Part shown: piece after piece, positions 46,178 through 54,484 of the stretch
Layout of the letters: every line of letters begins with the position of its first letter
Position numbering within the stretch: the first letter of the stretch is position 1
Source of the DNA: an uncultured Winogradskyella sp.
Lineage (GTDB): Bacteria; Bacteroidota; Bacteroidia; Flavobacteriales; Flavobacteriaceae
DNA: 64,000 nt
Assembly: GCF_947495255.1 (NCBI RefSeq)
Contig: NZ_CANLYI010000011.1
Coordinates: forward strand, 62,001 to 126,000
Direction: 5' to 3'
Made by a program: the position numbers and the translations under genes
The notes under the pieces: model-generated
Told to the model about the DNA's origin: nothing
The model's input: only the letters and a program-made list of their open reading frames with translations
The model's database searches: none

Positions 46178-47679
46178 TATTCAGCTTTATTTGGTAATTC
46201 AATAGTAAAAAGGGTTCCTTCTCCTGGTTTACTTTCAAAATAAACGTTTCCTTTTAAATTTTCTAAATGGTCTTTTACAATATTTAAACCAATACCTGTA
46301 CCTTGAGTAAGTAGTGCATTTTCGGCTCTAAAGTAACGGTTAAAAATGTTTTTCTGGTCTTTTAAAGGAATACCAATTCCATTATCTTTTACCTTAAAAA
46401 AGGTTTTTGTTTCGTCTTGTGTGATATCAATATCTATTATAGTATTCTCAGATGAATACTTTATAGCATTGTGTACAATATTTGAGAGTGCCAATTCTAT
46501 AATTTTTTCGTCTTGGTATAACATAAACCCATCAATATCCTCTGGGTAATTAATTTGCTGACCATCTTTTAATAACATATTGGCGTTATAAATAACTTCG
46601 TTTACAACTTTACTTATCTTAAAAGAACTAGGTGAATATTTTATTCTTCCTTCTTCTAATCGTTCAACAGAAAGGAAATCATTTAAGATGTTGTTTAAAT
46701 AATGAACTTTGTCAGAGATGGTTTTAATGTGCTTATCTCGTTTATCTTGTTGCTCTGTTAATTTGTATTTTTCAAGCAACATTGTAGAGGTTAAAATACC
46801 ACTTAGAGGTGTCTTAAATTCGTGAGATACTAGTGATAAAAACTTGGTTTTTAATTCGTTAAGCTCTTGTTCTTTAGCGAGTGCTTTTTTTAATTCTATT
46901 GTACGTTTCTCTACAGTGCTTTCTAGTTTTTCGGTGTAATTTTTTCTTTCTGTAATATCTAAAATTACGGCTACAAAAACTTTTTTGTTACCAAGTATAG
47001 ATAATTGTAAATGGATTTCTACTGGGTAAGTTGTACCATCTTTACGTTGGTGTACCGTTTCAAAAATTAGTTTCTCTTCAAGCCCTTCAACTAGTGGTTT
47101 AACTTTTTCTACAAATTGTTCTTTGTTGTAGTGTGGCTTAATGTCTAGAGGTGTGAGTGATTTTAATTCAGTTAAATCATAACCAATATTTTTTTGCGCA
47201 CCTTGATTTACGTTGACGAAATTATACGTTTCACAATCAAATATATAAATCTCATTTAAAGATTCGTTAAAGATATTAGCCCAATGCGATAGCTCTTGTT
47301 CTGCTTTTTTACGTTCTGTAATATCTTTTACTAAAGCAAGTACATAAGTGTTTCCATAAATTGTTAGAGGATTTAATCCTACTTCTACGGGAAACGTTTC
47401 ACCACTTTTTTTAAGTCCATACAAATCACGTCCTACAGCCATTTGTCGTTTAGTAGTATTTTTTACATAACCCTTAAAATGACCTTCATGTGTACCATGA
47501 TAATCTTTTGGAATTAAAATTTCGAGCGTTTGTCCTTCTAACTCACCATTTTCATAACCGAAAATATTGTCGGTAGATGAATTGGTTGCGATAATAGTTT
47601 GACTCTTATCAACCAATATAACGCCCTCTGCTAAGGCTTCAGCTAGCGTATTAAAAATATCTTGGTTCTGTTTAAACAT
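46177..47679 (-). CDS. cytosolic PAS-PAS histidine kinase
   Basis: 500 residues, no membrane segment. Two PAS domains (about 7-130 and 135-255, each ending DITERK), a coiled coil, then HisKA with SHEFKTPLSG and HATPase with NIVHNAIKYSSE, DNGIGI and GTGIGLNIVKDHL. In PAS1, His64 and Arg84 have the same 20-residue spacing and setting (YxxxHxxxxxxY...GR) as the heme His200 and Arg220 of FixL. Non-heme PAS domains share part of this pattern, so heme binding is a hypothesis. It forms an operon with the response regulator. Confidence 0.85.
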   Translation of the reverse strand: MFKQNQDIFNTLAEALAEGVILVDKSQTIIATNSSTDNIFGYENGELEGQTLEILIPKDYHGTHEGHFKGYVKNTTKRQMAVGRDLYGLKKSGETFPVEVGLNPLTIYGNTYVLALVKDITERKKAEQELSHWANIFNESLNEIYIFDCETYNFVNVNQGAQKNIGYDLTELKSLTPLDIKPHYNKEQFVEKVKPLVEGLEEKLIFETVHQRKDGTTYPVEIHLQLSILGNKKVFVAVILDITERKNYTEKLESTVEKRTIELKKALAKEQELNELKTKFLSLVSHEFKTPLSGILTSTMLLEKYKLTEQQDKRDKHIKTISDKVHYLNNILNDFLSVERLEEGRIKYSPSSFKISKVVNEVIYNANMLLKDGQQINYPEDIDGFMLYQDEKIIELALSNIVHNAIKYSSENTIIDIDITQDETKTFFKVKDNGIGIPLKDQKNIFNRYFRAENALLTQGTGIGLNIVKDHLENLKGNVYFESKPGEGTLFTIELPNKAE

Positions 47680-47772
47680 GTAAAAATGTTGGATTTTAAT
47701 AGAAGTTAAAGATAATTAATCTTTTCTATATTAATAGTGCAATAGATTTTGGTTTTTAGAATGTTATAAAAC

Positions 47773-47815
47773 TGATTTATATCATAGTCCTAACAGCCTA
47801 ATAATTATAAATTTA
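47773..47815 (+). promoter_or_regulatory. FNR-type promoter I
   Basis: TGATTTATATCA (47773-47784), 23 bases, then TAAATTTA (47808-47815). It drives the TerB-like gene. No equally spaced -7 element was found for the divergent kinase gene. Confidence 0.85.
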
Positions 47816-47834
47816 TATTCAAAAACTTAACATT

Positions 47835-48257
47835 TTGAATTTAGAAGATCATACCACATATCGATTTTTTCAGAACCTAGGTAAATTGTTTTTTGCTTTT
47901 GCTTCTGTAGATAATAACGTGAGAGAAGAAGAGGTAGAGGCAGTAAGGCAATTAGTAAGGCGGTATTGGTTAAATGAAGAGTTTATAAAACCAATATTAA
48001 AAAGTGATGCTGAAGGTGCCGTTTTAAATACATTTAATTGGCTTTGTAAAGATAATGACTACAATGCAGAAGCTTGTTATAAAAGTTTTATCAACTTTAA
48101 AAAACAGAACGAACCATTTTTTACAGACGCTATAAATTCACTTATTTTAAAAACGGTAGGTGAGATTACTGCTAGTTTTTCTGGTCAGAATAAATCTGAA
48201 ATCATATTACTTGCAAAACTGAGTATTGATTTAAATAAAGGCAAAAAAGAGCATTGA
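47835..48257 (+). CDS. TerB-like domain protein
   Basis: 140 residues, all-helical: RFFQNLGKLFFAFASVDNNVREEEVEAVRQLVRRYW is the TerB/DjlA-type core with an acidic metal-ligand-like stretch (DNNVREEE). There is no ATG that keeps the domain complete, so a TTG start at 47835 is proposed, 14 bases after the predicted transcript start. Cytosolic; function unknown. It belongs to the FNR-type regulon. Confidence 0.7.
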   Translation: MNLEDHTTYRFFQNLGKLFFAFASVDNNVREEEVEAVRQLVRRYWLNEEFIKPILKSDAEGAVLNTFNWLCKDNDYNAEACYKSFINFKKQNEPFFTDAINSLILKTVGEITASFSGQNKSEIILLAKLSIDLNKGKKEH

Positions 48258-48279
48258 TTTATCCTATCTTTTAGTGGTC

Positions 48280-48322
48280 TGATCAAGGTCATTTTGTATT
48301 AACGATTGCCATACTAACTTCG
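48280..48322 (+). promoter_or_regulatory. FNR-type promoter J
   Basis: TGATCAAGGTCA (48280-48291), 23 bases, then TAACTTCG (48315-48322). It drives the WG-repeat protein and the ABC exporter genes behind it. Confidence 0.82.
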
Positions 48323-48350
48323 TTATATTAATTTAAAAAATATAAATATC

Positions 48351-48965
48351 ATGAAAAAGACAGTCATTTTATTATTGATTTTTATTGTGTTTCCTCTTTT
48401 AGGATTAGCACAAAGCATTGAAAATGTTGACTTTATTTCACCGATTCATAATGATGTTTCGGCGATTAAAAAGGATGGAAAATGGGCTTTTATGAATAAG
48501 AGTGGGGATTTAATTATCGACTATAGAACAGATTTAGTCGTTGAGCAAAATGAAGATGGTGCTTACCCTATTTTTTACAATGACAGATGTAAAATTGTTG
48601 AGGTTAAAGCCGGAATATCATATTTTGGATTTATAAACAAATCTGGTGAAGCCATCATAGAACCACAGTTTTTAAATACTACAAATTTTAAAGAAGGTAT
48701 TGCTATTGCCCTAAAAGTAGATAAAAAGGTAATAGGTGAGAATACCGCTTTGGGCAAGGAAATGGTTAATTATAGATACTTTGAAGTGCTTATAAATACA
48801 GAAGGTGAAGCCTTGTATTATCTCACTCTAGATGGTGTTAATGTTGTTTTAGATAAGGACTTTTTAACTGGTGTACCTCACATAATGTCTAAATATATTG
48901 CAAAAGACCTGTATGCCGTTAAACAAAAAGACAATACATGGACACTTGTAAAAGTGAAAATGTAA
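48351..48965 (+). CDS. secreted WG-repeat protein
   Basis: 204 residues with a signal peptide (MKKTVILLLIFIVFPLLGLAQ). At least two WG-type repeats follow (DGKWAFMNKSGDLIIDYR; ISYFGFINKSGEAIIEPQFLNTTNFKEGIAIAL). Such repeats form beta-structures of unknown ligand. It heads an operon with an adaptor, permease and ATPase, so it may be a periplasmic partner of that exporter. Confidence 0.7.
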   Translation: MKKTVILLLIFIVFPLLGLAQSIENVDFISPIHNDVSAIKKDGKWAFMNKSGDLIIDYRTDLVVEQNEDGAYPIFYNDRCKIVEVKAGISYFGFINKSGEAIIEPQFLNTTNFKEGIAIALKVDKKVIGENTALGKEMVNYRYFEVLINTEGEALYYLTLDGVNVVLDKDFLTGVPHIMSKYIAKDLYAVKQKDNTWTLVKVKM

Positions 48966-49000
48966 GTCTGGAAATTAATATATTCTAAAAGTGAATTTAA

Positions 49001-50116
49001 ATGGTATTTTTAAAAAATGCGGTTAGTACATTAGATTTAAAATTATGGTGTTGTATATGCGTTGGGTTTATAATATTTTCTTGTGCAAATAAAGAAGATA
49101 AAATATTACCAACAGAGCGTGCGTTAACGGAATCTGTATATGCTTCTGCAACGATACAGCCAGATAGCTTATACCAAGTTTATGCTATAGTTTCAGGACT
49201 TATAGATGCTAATTTAGTAGAGGAAGGTGATTTGGTTGCTAAGGACGATCATTTGTTTCAAATTATTAATAATACACCAAGACTTAATACTCAAAATGCA
49301 AAATTGGCATTAAATTTAGCTCAGGATAATTATAAAGGTAATGCTACAGTTTTAAGTAGTATAGAAAGCGAGATTTCTGCGGCAAAATTGAAGTTTAAAA
49401 ATGATTCTATAAATTATTATAGACAAAAAAGGCTTTGGGACCAAAATATAGGTTCTAAAGCGCAATATGATACTCAAAAATTAAATTATGAGTTAGCTTC
49501 TAATCAATTAGAGGTACTTCAAAACAAATTAGATAGAACAAAGAACGAACTTAAAACAGCGGTTCAGCAAGCACAAAATTATTACCAGACTACTGCAATT
49601 ACAACAAAAGATTTTACAGTAAATAGTAAGATTAATGGAAAGGTGTATGCTATTTTTAAAGAACCAGGAGAGGTGGTGTCTAGCATGGAACCTTTAGCAA
49701 CTATAGGTAGTGAAAAACATTTTGTTATTGAGCTATTAGTAAATGAAGTAGATATTGTAAAAATTAAAAAATCTCAAGAGGTATTAATTAATTTGGATGC
49801 TTATAAAGACGTGGTTTTTAAAGCGAAAGTGTCTAAGATATATCCTAAAAAAGACGAACGGAACCAGACATTTTTAGTAGAAGCACTATTTAATAAACCA
49901 CCAGAAATATTGTATCCAGGTTTATCTGGCGAAGCCAACATTGTTATTTCTAACAAGGCCAATGTATTAACAATACCAATAGCTTATTTAACTAGTGATA
50001 ATAAAGTAAAAACAGATGATGGACTCGTATCCGTAAAAACAGGATTACAAAATATGGACTATGTAGAAATACTATCTGGTATTACTAAAGAGACTTACAT
50101 CTATAAACCAGAATAA
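49001..50116 (+). CDS. HlyD/MacA-like adaptor, probable lipoprotein
   Basis: 371 residues. Hydrophobic N-terminus with a lipobox-like IFSC, then lipoyl half (VSGLIDANLVEEGDLVAKDDHLF), a helical hairpin (95-190), the second half (SKINGKVYAIFKEPGEVVSSMEPLATIG) and beta-barrel. It is the periplasmic adaptor of the three-gene exporter that follows; its stop overlaps the permease start by one base. The locus has no own TolC, so it may borrow another channel. Confidence 0.82.
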   Translation: MVFLKNAVSTLDLKLWCCICVGFIIFSCANKEDKILPTERALTESVYASATIQPDSLYQVYAIVSGLIDANLVEEGDLVAKDDHLFQIINNTPRLNTQNAKLALNLAQDNYKGNATVLSSIESEISAAKLKFKNDSINYYRQKRLWDQNIGSKAQYDTQKLNYELASNQLEVLQNKLDRTKNELKTAVQQAQNYYQTTAITTKDFTVNSKINGKVYAIFKEPGEVVSSMEPLATIGSEKHFVIELLVNEVDIVKIKKSQEVLINLDAYKDVVFKAKVSKIYPKKDERNQTFLVEALFNKPPEILYPGLSGEANIVISNKANVLTIPIAYLTSDNKVKTDDGLVSVKTGLQNMDYVEILSGITKETYIYKPE

Positions 50117-51378
50117 TGGCAAACTGGACCGTTATACTAAATATAGCAAAAACACATTTGCTTACTAAACTAAAGTCAACTTCAATTGCTGCTTTAGGTG
50201 TAACTTTTGGTATTGGGTCTTACATTACTTTGGTAAGTTTTATGACAGGTTTAAACACTATGTTAGATGACCTTATGTTAAATCAAACACCTCATATTCA
50301 TGTTTATAATGAAATTGAACCTTCAAAAGAGCAACCCATTTCGCTTTACGATAAGTTTAGTGAAAGCTTCAATATTGTGCACTCTATTAAACCAAAAATG
50401 AGTCAAAAAAAGATTCATAATGCCTTACCAATTATAACTTATTTAGAGCGTAATGAAAATGTACGAGGCGCACTTCCAAGGATTGAAACACAAATATTTT
50501 ATCTAGCAGGTTCTATAGAACTGGGAGGTAATCTTACTGGTATTAGCCCAATTGATGAGGCAAAGCTTTTTAATATGAGTGATTATATTGTTGAAGGTTC
50601 TGCAGAAGCATTACAAAATACGGATAATAGTATTCTTTTAGGGATTGGTATTGCAAAGAAAATGGCTTTAAAAATCGGAGACCGTGTGCAGATAAGCCCT
50701 ATAAATGGTGGCATATTTCCATTAAAAATTGTGGGTTTTTATCAAAGTGGTATTTCAGATGTAGATGCTATGCAAAGTTTTACAACCATAAAAACCGTGC
50801 AGCGTATTTTGGGTGAAGCGAATAATTATATTACCGATATTAATGTAAAGTTGTATGATATAGAACTGGCTGTGCCATTGTCTAAAAAGATTGAGCAGCA
50901 ATTTAATCTTAAAGCGGTTGATATTAAAACCGCCAATGCGCAATTTGATACAGGTACATCTGTTAGAAACTTAATTACCTATGCTGTTTCTGTAGCACTT
51001 TTAATTGTAGCAGGTTTCGGTATTTATAACATATTAAATATGCTCATTTATGAAAAAATGAATGATATCGCCATATTAAAAGCTATTGGGTTTTCGGGTA
51101 CAGATGTTCAGCTCATTTTTATGAGTCAAGCCATGATTATTGGTTTTGTTGGTGGTGTTTTGGGCTTAATAGTAGGTTATGGGTTGGCGAGTTTAATTTC
51201 TACAATTCCTTTTGAAACAGAAGCCTTGCCAACAGTTGAAACCTATCCAATAAATATAGACCCTATGTTTTTTGTTATTGGTTTTTCATTTGCTATGGTT
51301 TCAACATTTTTAGCAGGTTATTTACCATCTAAAAAAGCAAAAAAAATAGATCCAGTTAAAATTATAAGAGGTCAATAA
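50116..51378 (+). CDS. FtsX/MacB-like ABC permease (four helices)
   Basis: 420 residues, the standard single-unit form in contrast to the ~800-residue proteins at 2-15 kb. N-terminal helix (about 18-40), MacB periplasmic core (45-275), then three FtsX helices with NDIAILKAIGFSGTDVQLIF and a C-terminal KKIDPVKIIRG. It lies between adaptor and ATPase genes. Confidence 0.88.
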   Translation: MANWTVILNIAKTHLLTKLKSTSIAALGVTFGIGSYITLVSFMTGLNTMLDDLMLNQTPHIHVYNEIEPSKEQPISLYDKFSESFNIVHSIKPKMSQKKIHNALPIITYLERNENVRGALPRIETQIFYLAGSIELGGNLTGISPIDEAKLFNMSDYIVEGSAEALQNTDNSILLGIGIAKKMALKIGDRVQISPINGGIFPLKIVGFYQSGISDVDAMQSFTTIKTVQRILGEANNYITDINVKLYDIELAVPLSKKIEQQFNLKAVDIKTANAQFDTGTSVRNLITYAVSVALLIVAGFGIYNILNMLIYEKMNDIAILKAIGFSGTDVQLIFMSQAMIIGFVGGVLGLIVGYGLASLISTIPFETEALPTVETYPINIDPMFFVIGFSFAMVSTFLAGYLPSKKAKKIDPVKIIRGQ

Positions 51379-51379
51379 G

Positions 51380-52054
51380 ATGAGTAACGTATTAGAAGCA
51401 AAACATATTAATAAGTATTTTAGAAAGCCTGTGTTATTTCATGTGTTAAAGGATATCAATTTTGAAATTAAAAAAGGTGAATTTGTTTCGATTATGGGAA
51501 AATCGGGTTGTGGAAAATCGACCTTACTCTATATTTTATCTACAATGGATACCGATTATGAAGGTGAGTTGTATCTAAATAATCAACTCATTACAGATAA
51601 GAATAGTAATCATTTGTCACGCTTACGGAATGAGAACATTGGTTTTGTATTTCAATTTCATTATTTGTTAGCAGAATTTACAGTATTAGAAAACGTAATG
51701 CTTCCTGCTAAGAAATTAGCTAAAAAAACGTTTCAAGAAATTGAACAAGATGCTTTAGAGAAATTAAAAATTCTGAACATAGAGCATTTGGCACATAAAC
51801 GAGCATCTCAAGTTTCGGGTGGTGAAAAACAGCGTGTTGCCATTGCTAGAGCATTAATAAATAATCCATCCATAATAATGGGTGATGAACCTACAGGGAA
51901 TTTAGATAGCCATAATGCAGAGAATGTTTTTAATATTTTTAAACAATTAAGTGTTGAGGAAGACCTATCTCTACTGATTGTAACGCACGACGAGGATTTT
52001 GCCAATAAAACAGATAGAATTATACAAATGGAAGATGGTAGGATTATAATTTAA
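51380..52054 (+). CDS. ABC transporter ATPase, MacB/LolD type
   Basis: 224 residues. Walker A GKSGCGKST, Q-loop VFQFHY, signature VSGGEKQRVAIARA, Walker B IIMGDEPTGNLD and H-loop VTHD are intact. It starts one base after the permease stop and closes the promoter J operon. Export substrate unknown; FNR-type control suggests a function needed at low oxygen. Confidence 0.9.
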   Translation: MSNVLEAKHINKYFRKPVLFHVLKDINFEIKKGEFVSIMGKSGCGKSTLLYILSTMDTDYEGELYLNNQLITDKNSNHLSRLRNENIGFVFQFHYLLAEFTVLENVMLPAKKLAKKTFQEIEQDALEKLKILNIEHLAHKRASQVSGGEKQRVAIARALINNPSIIMGDEPTGNLDSHNAENVFNIFKQLSVEEDLSLLIVTHDEDFANKTDRIIQMEDGRIII

Positions 52055-52068
52055 GCTTTTAGTAATGA

Positions 52069-52111
52069 TGATATTAATCATTTTAAATGATTCTATTAAT
52101 GACTAACTTTA
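52069..52111 (+). promoter_or_regulatory. FNR-type promoter K
   Basis: TGATATTAATCA (52069-52080), 23 bases, then TAACTTTA (52104-52111). It drives the chaperone, channel and metal-pump operon starting at 52139. Confidence 0.87.
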
Positions 52112-52138
52112 GTAATTAATAATATTAATACTGACGTT

Positions 52139-52351
52139 ATGAAAACACTTCAAGATATAGAAAATCAAATTATAAGGCTTACCACAAGCATAGAAGTGAA
52201 TTATCCAGAACTTTATGCAACCTTAGATGAAAATCCTATGACCATTCCGACAAATGCTCATCCAGATATGACGGTTAGTATTATGGAAGATTATCTAGAA
52301 AGCCTTAAACAAATATTAAAGCAATACACTAAAACTCATAATAAACAATAA
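52139..52351 (+). CDS. small hypothetical protein
   Basis: 70 residues, soluble and mostly helical ([40 protein letters not shown]) with a middle [15 protein letters not shown] segment. It is the first gene after promoter K and its stop overlaps the CbpA start (TAATG), so it is translated with the chaperone. No known family recognised. Confidence 0.75.
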   Translation: MKTLQDIENQIIRLTTSIEVNYPELYATLDENPMTIPTNAHPDMTVSIMEDYLESLKQILKQYTKTHNKQ

Positions 52352-53238
52352 TGGCATTTATAGATTATTATAAAGTATTAGGTATCTCAAAGTCAGCTAC
52401 AGCAAACGATATAAAAAAAGCATATCGAAAGCTGGCACGTAAATACCATCCAGACCTTAATCCAAATGATAAGGAAGCTGAGCATAAGTTTAAAGAAGCT
52501 AATGAAGCTAATGAGGTATTGAGTGACCCAGAAAATCGTAAAAAATACGATGAATATGGTGAGAATTGGAAACATGCTGAAGAGTATGAAAAAGCAAAAC
52601 AGCAAGAGCAATATCAGCGAAGTACAAGCAATCAGTATGGTGGTTATTCAGAGGAGGATTATTCAGATTTCTTTGGGTCAATGTTTGGTGGTAGACAATC
52701 ATCGCAATCTCGTGGTCGGCATGTAAAGTTTAAAGGCCAAGATTTTAACGCAAAATTAGAGCTAGACCTTAAAGATGTTTACACATCGCATAAACGTACA
52801 CTAACTGTTAATAATAAGAATATCCGAATTACAATTCCGGCAGGAATAGAGAATGGTCAGGTTATTAAAATTAAAGGTCATGGTGGTAAAGGTGTTAATA
52901 ATGGTCCAAATGGTGACTTGTATATTGAGTTTTCAATACGGAATAATACAGCTTTTAAAAGGGATGGAGATAACCTTTATGTTTCTGTAGATTTAGATTT
53001 GTATAAAGCACTTTTAGGAGGTGAAATAACCGTCAATACTTTTGATGGTAAAGTGAAATTAACGGTGAAACCTGAAACCCAAAATGGCACAAAAGTTAAA
53101 TTAAAAGGTAAAGGATTTCCTAAGTATAAAAAAGAGGGACAGTTTGGAGATTTATATGTGACTTATAATCTAAAAACACCAACAAATCTTACGGAAAAAG
53201 AAAAAGAACTCTTTTCAGAATTATCAAAATTAAGATAA
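52351..53238 (+). CDS. cbpA: DnaJ-type co-chaperone, CbpA-like
   Basis: 295 residues. J domain (1-70) with HPD in RKYHPDLNP; a Gly/Ser/Gln-rich linker (85-130); then two substrate-binding C-terminal domains ([46 protein letters not shown]). It lacks the Cys zinc-finger region, so it is a type II/CbpA form. It is followed at 1 base by a CbpM-like gene. Confidence 0.9.
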   Translation: MAFIDYYKVLGISKSATANDIKKAYRKLARKYHPDLNPNDKEAEHKFKEANEANEVLSDPENRKKYDEYGENWKHAEEYEKAKQQEQYQRSTSNQYGGYSEEDYSDFFGSMFGGRQSSQSRGRHVKFKGQDFNAKLELDLKDVYTSHKRTLTVNNKNIRITIPAGIENGQVIKIKGHGGKGVNNGPNGDLYIEFSIRNNTAFKRDGDNLYVSVDLDLYKALLGGEITVNTFDGKVKLTVKPETQNGTKVKLKGKGFPKYKKEGQFGDLYVTYNLKTPTNLTEKEKELFSELSKLR

Positions 53239-53239
53239 C

Positions 53240-53536
53240 ATGGAAACGACACAACTTATATCAATCACTCAATTTTGTACAAATTATAATGTTCCTGTTA
53301 GTTTTATTAATGCATTGCAAGAGTATGAATTGGTTGAAATAACAATTTCAGAAAGCGATAATTATTTACAAACAAATCAGCTTAATGATGTTGAAAAAAT
53401 GATGCGTCTTCATTATGATTTAGATATTAATTTTGAAGGTATTGACGCGATTTATAATTTATTAAAACAAGTTGAAAGTCTTCAGGCTGAAATTACAACA
53501 CTTAAAAATAAATTAAATTTTTACGAAAAGCTATAA
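53240..53536 (+). CDS. CbpM-like chaperone modulator
   Basis: 98 residues with a MerR-like N-terminal helix-turn-helix (LISITQFCTNYNVPVSFINALQEYELVEI), a middle LNDVEKMMRLHYDLDINFEGIDAIYNLL and a C-terminal coiled coil. CbpM proteins bind the J domain of CbpA and restrain it. Adjacent placement supports the call. Confidence 0.8.
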   Translation: METTQLISITQFCTNYNVPVSFINALQEYELVEITISESDNYLQTNQLNDVEKMMRLHYDLDINFEGIDAIYNLLKQVESLQAEITTLKNKLNFYEKL

Positions 53537-53546
53537 AGCCATTATA

Positions 53547-54467
53547 ATGACAGAAATAGAGCTACTAAAGGAGTGGGTTAGTGCTAATCCTTTAGCAATG
53601 AGTGTTATTAAGTTTGTAATTGTGCTGTTGGTTGTTTTATTTGCAATTCAATTGATAAGACGCTATTTAAAAAAGAAGATAGCTAATACCGTAATTCGTT
53701 ATAAAGCTCAAAAAGGAATAGAGATTCTAGGTTACACTTTGTTAGTTATTTTGGCAATCATTTATTTTTCTGGCTCAATAAAAGATTTCACCATTATTAT
53801 AGGTCTCTTTACTGCAGGAATGGCGTTTACACTGCAAGAACTAATTCTAAGTATTGCAGGTTCGGTTTATATATTTCTAGTAAAAGTTTATCAGCCTGGT
53901 GATCGTATAGAAATTAACGGAATTAAAGGCGATGTTATCGATGTAGATAGTATCTATACAACTATGATGGAAATAGGAGAGTGGGTAAGTAGCGATAATT
54001 ATACTGGTAGAATTGTAAAGCTGAGTAATGCCTTTGTATTTAAAGGGCCTATTTATAATTACTCACAAGATTTTCCATTTATCTGGGACGAATTTAATTT
54101 ACCTATACGTTATGGATCTGACATCGATTTAGCCAAATCAATTATTATAAAAATAGCTTCAGAAATGCTTTCAGAATATACAACGGAATCAAAACACGAC
54201 TGGGAAAAAGTCGTCAACAAGTATTACATTGAAGATGCACAAATAGACCCAACTTTAGCCATATCACTTACCGATAATTGGATTCAGTTTAATCTTAGAT
54301 ACATTGTCGATTTTAAAAAACGACGTTATATAAAGCATCTTCTAAATGATAAAATAAGAGTAGAAATTGAAAAAACCAACGGTAAAATAATTTTAGCATC
54401 TGCAACCGTAGAACTTATTAAAATTCCGGACATAAATGTTAATTTAGATAGCAATAATAAGGTTTAG
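53547..54467 (+). CDS. MscS-family mechanosensitive channel
   Basis: 306 residues. Three membrane helices in the first 110 residues (VIKFVIVLLVVLFAIQLI; EILGYTLLVILAIIYFSGS; FTIIIGLFTAGMAFTLQELILSIAGSVYIFL) with the Ala/Gly-rich pore helix, then the MscS beta domain (YQPGDRIEINGIKGDVIDVDSIYTTMMEI). It relieves turgor on hypo-osmotic shock. It lies 10 bases after the CbpM-like gene. Confidence 0.88.
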   Translation: MTEIELLKEWVSANPLAMSVIKFVIVLLVVLFAIQLIRRYLKKKIANTVIRYKAQKGIEILGYTLLVILAIIYFSGSIKDFTIIIGLFTAGMAFTLQELILSIAGSVYIFLVKVYQPGDRIEINGIKGDVIDVDSIYTTMMEIGEWVSSDNYTGRIVKLSNAFVFKGPIYNYSQDFPFIWDEFNLPIRYGSDIDLAKSIIIKIASEMLSEYTTESKHDWEKVVNKYYIEDAQIDPTLAISLTDNWIQFNLRYIVDFKKRRYIKHLLNDKIRVEIEKTNGKIILASATVELIKIPDINVNLDSNNKV

Positions 54468-54484
54468 ACTATAAAACTAAATTA

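Noticed and set aside
47680..47772. Autoregulation of the kinase-regulator operon by promoter I
   Set aside because: On the minus strand no -7 element lies 23 bases from the box, unlike all twelve accepted promoters.
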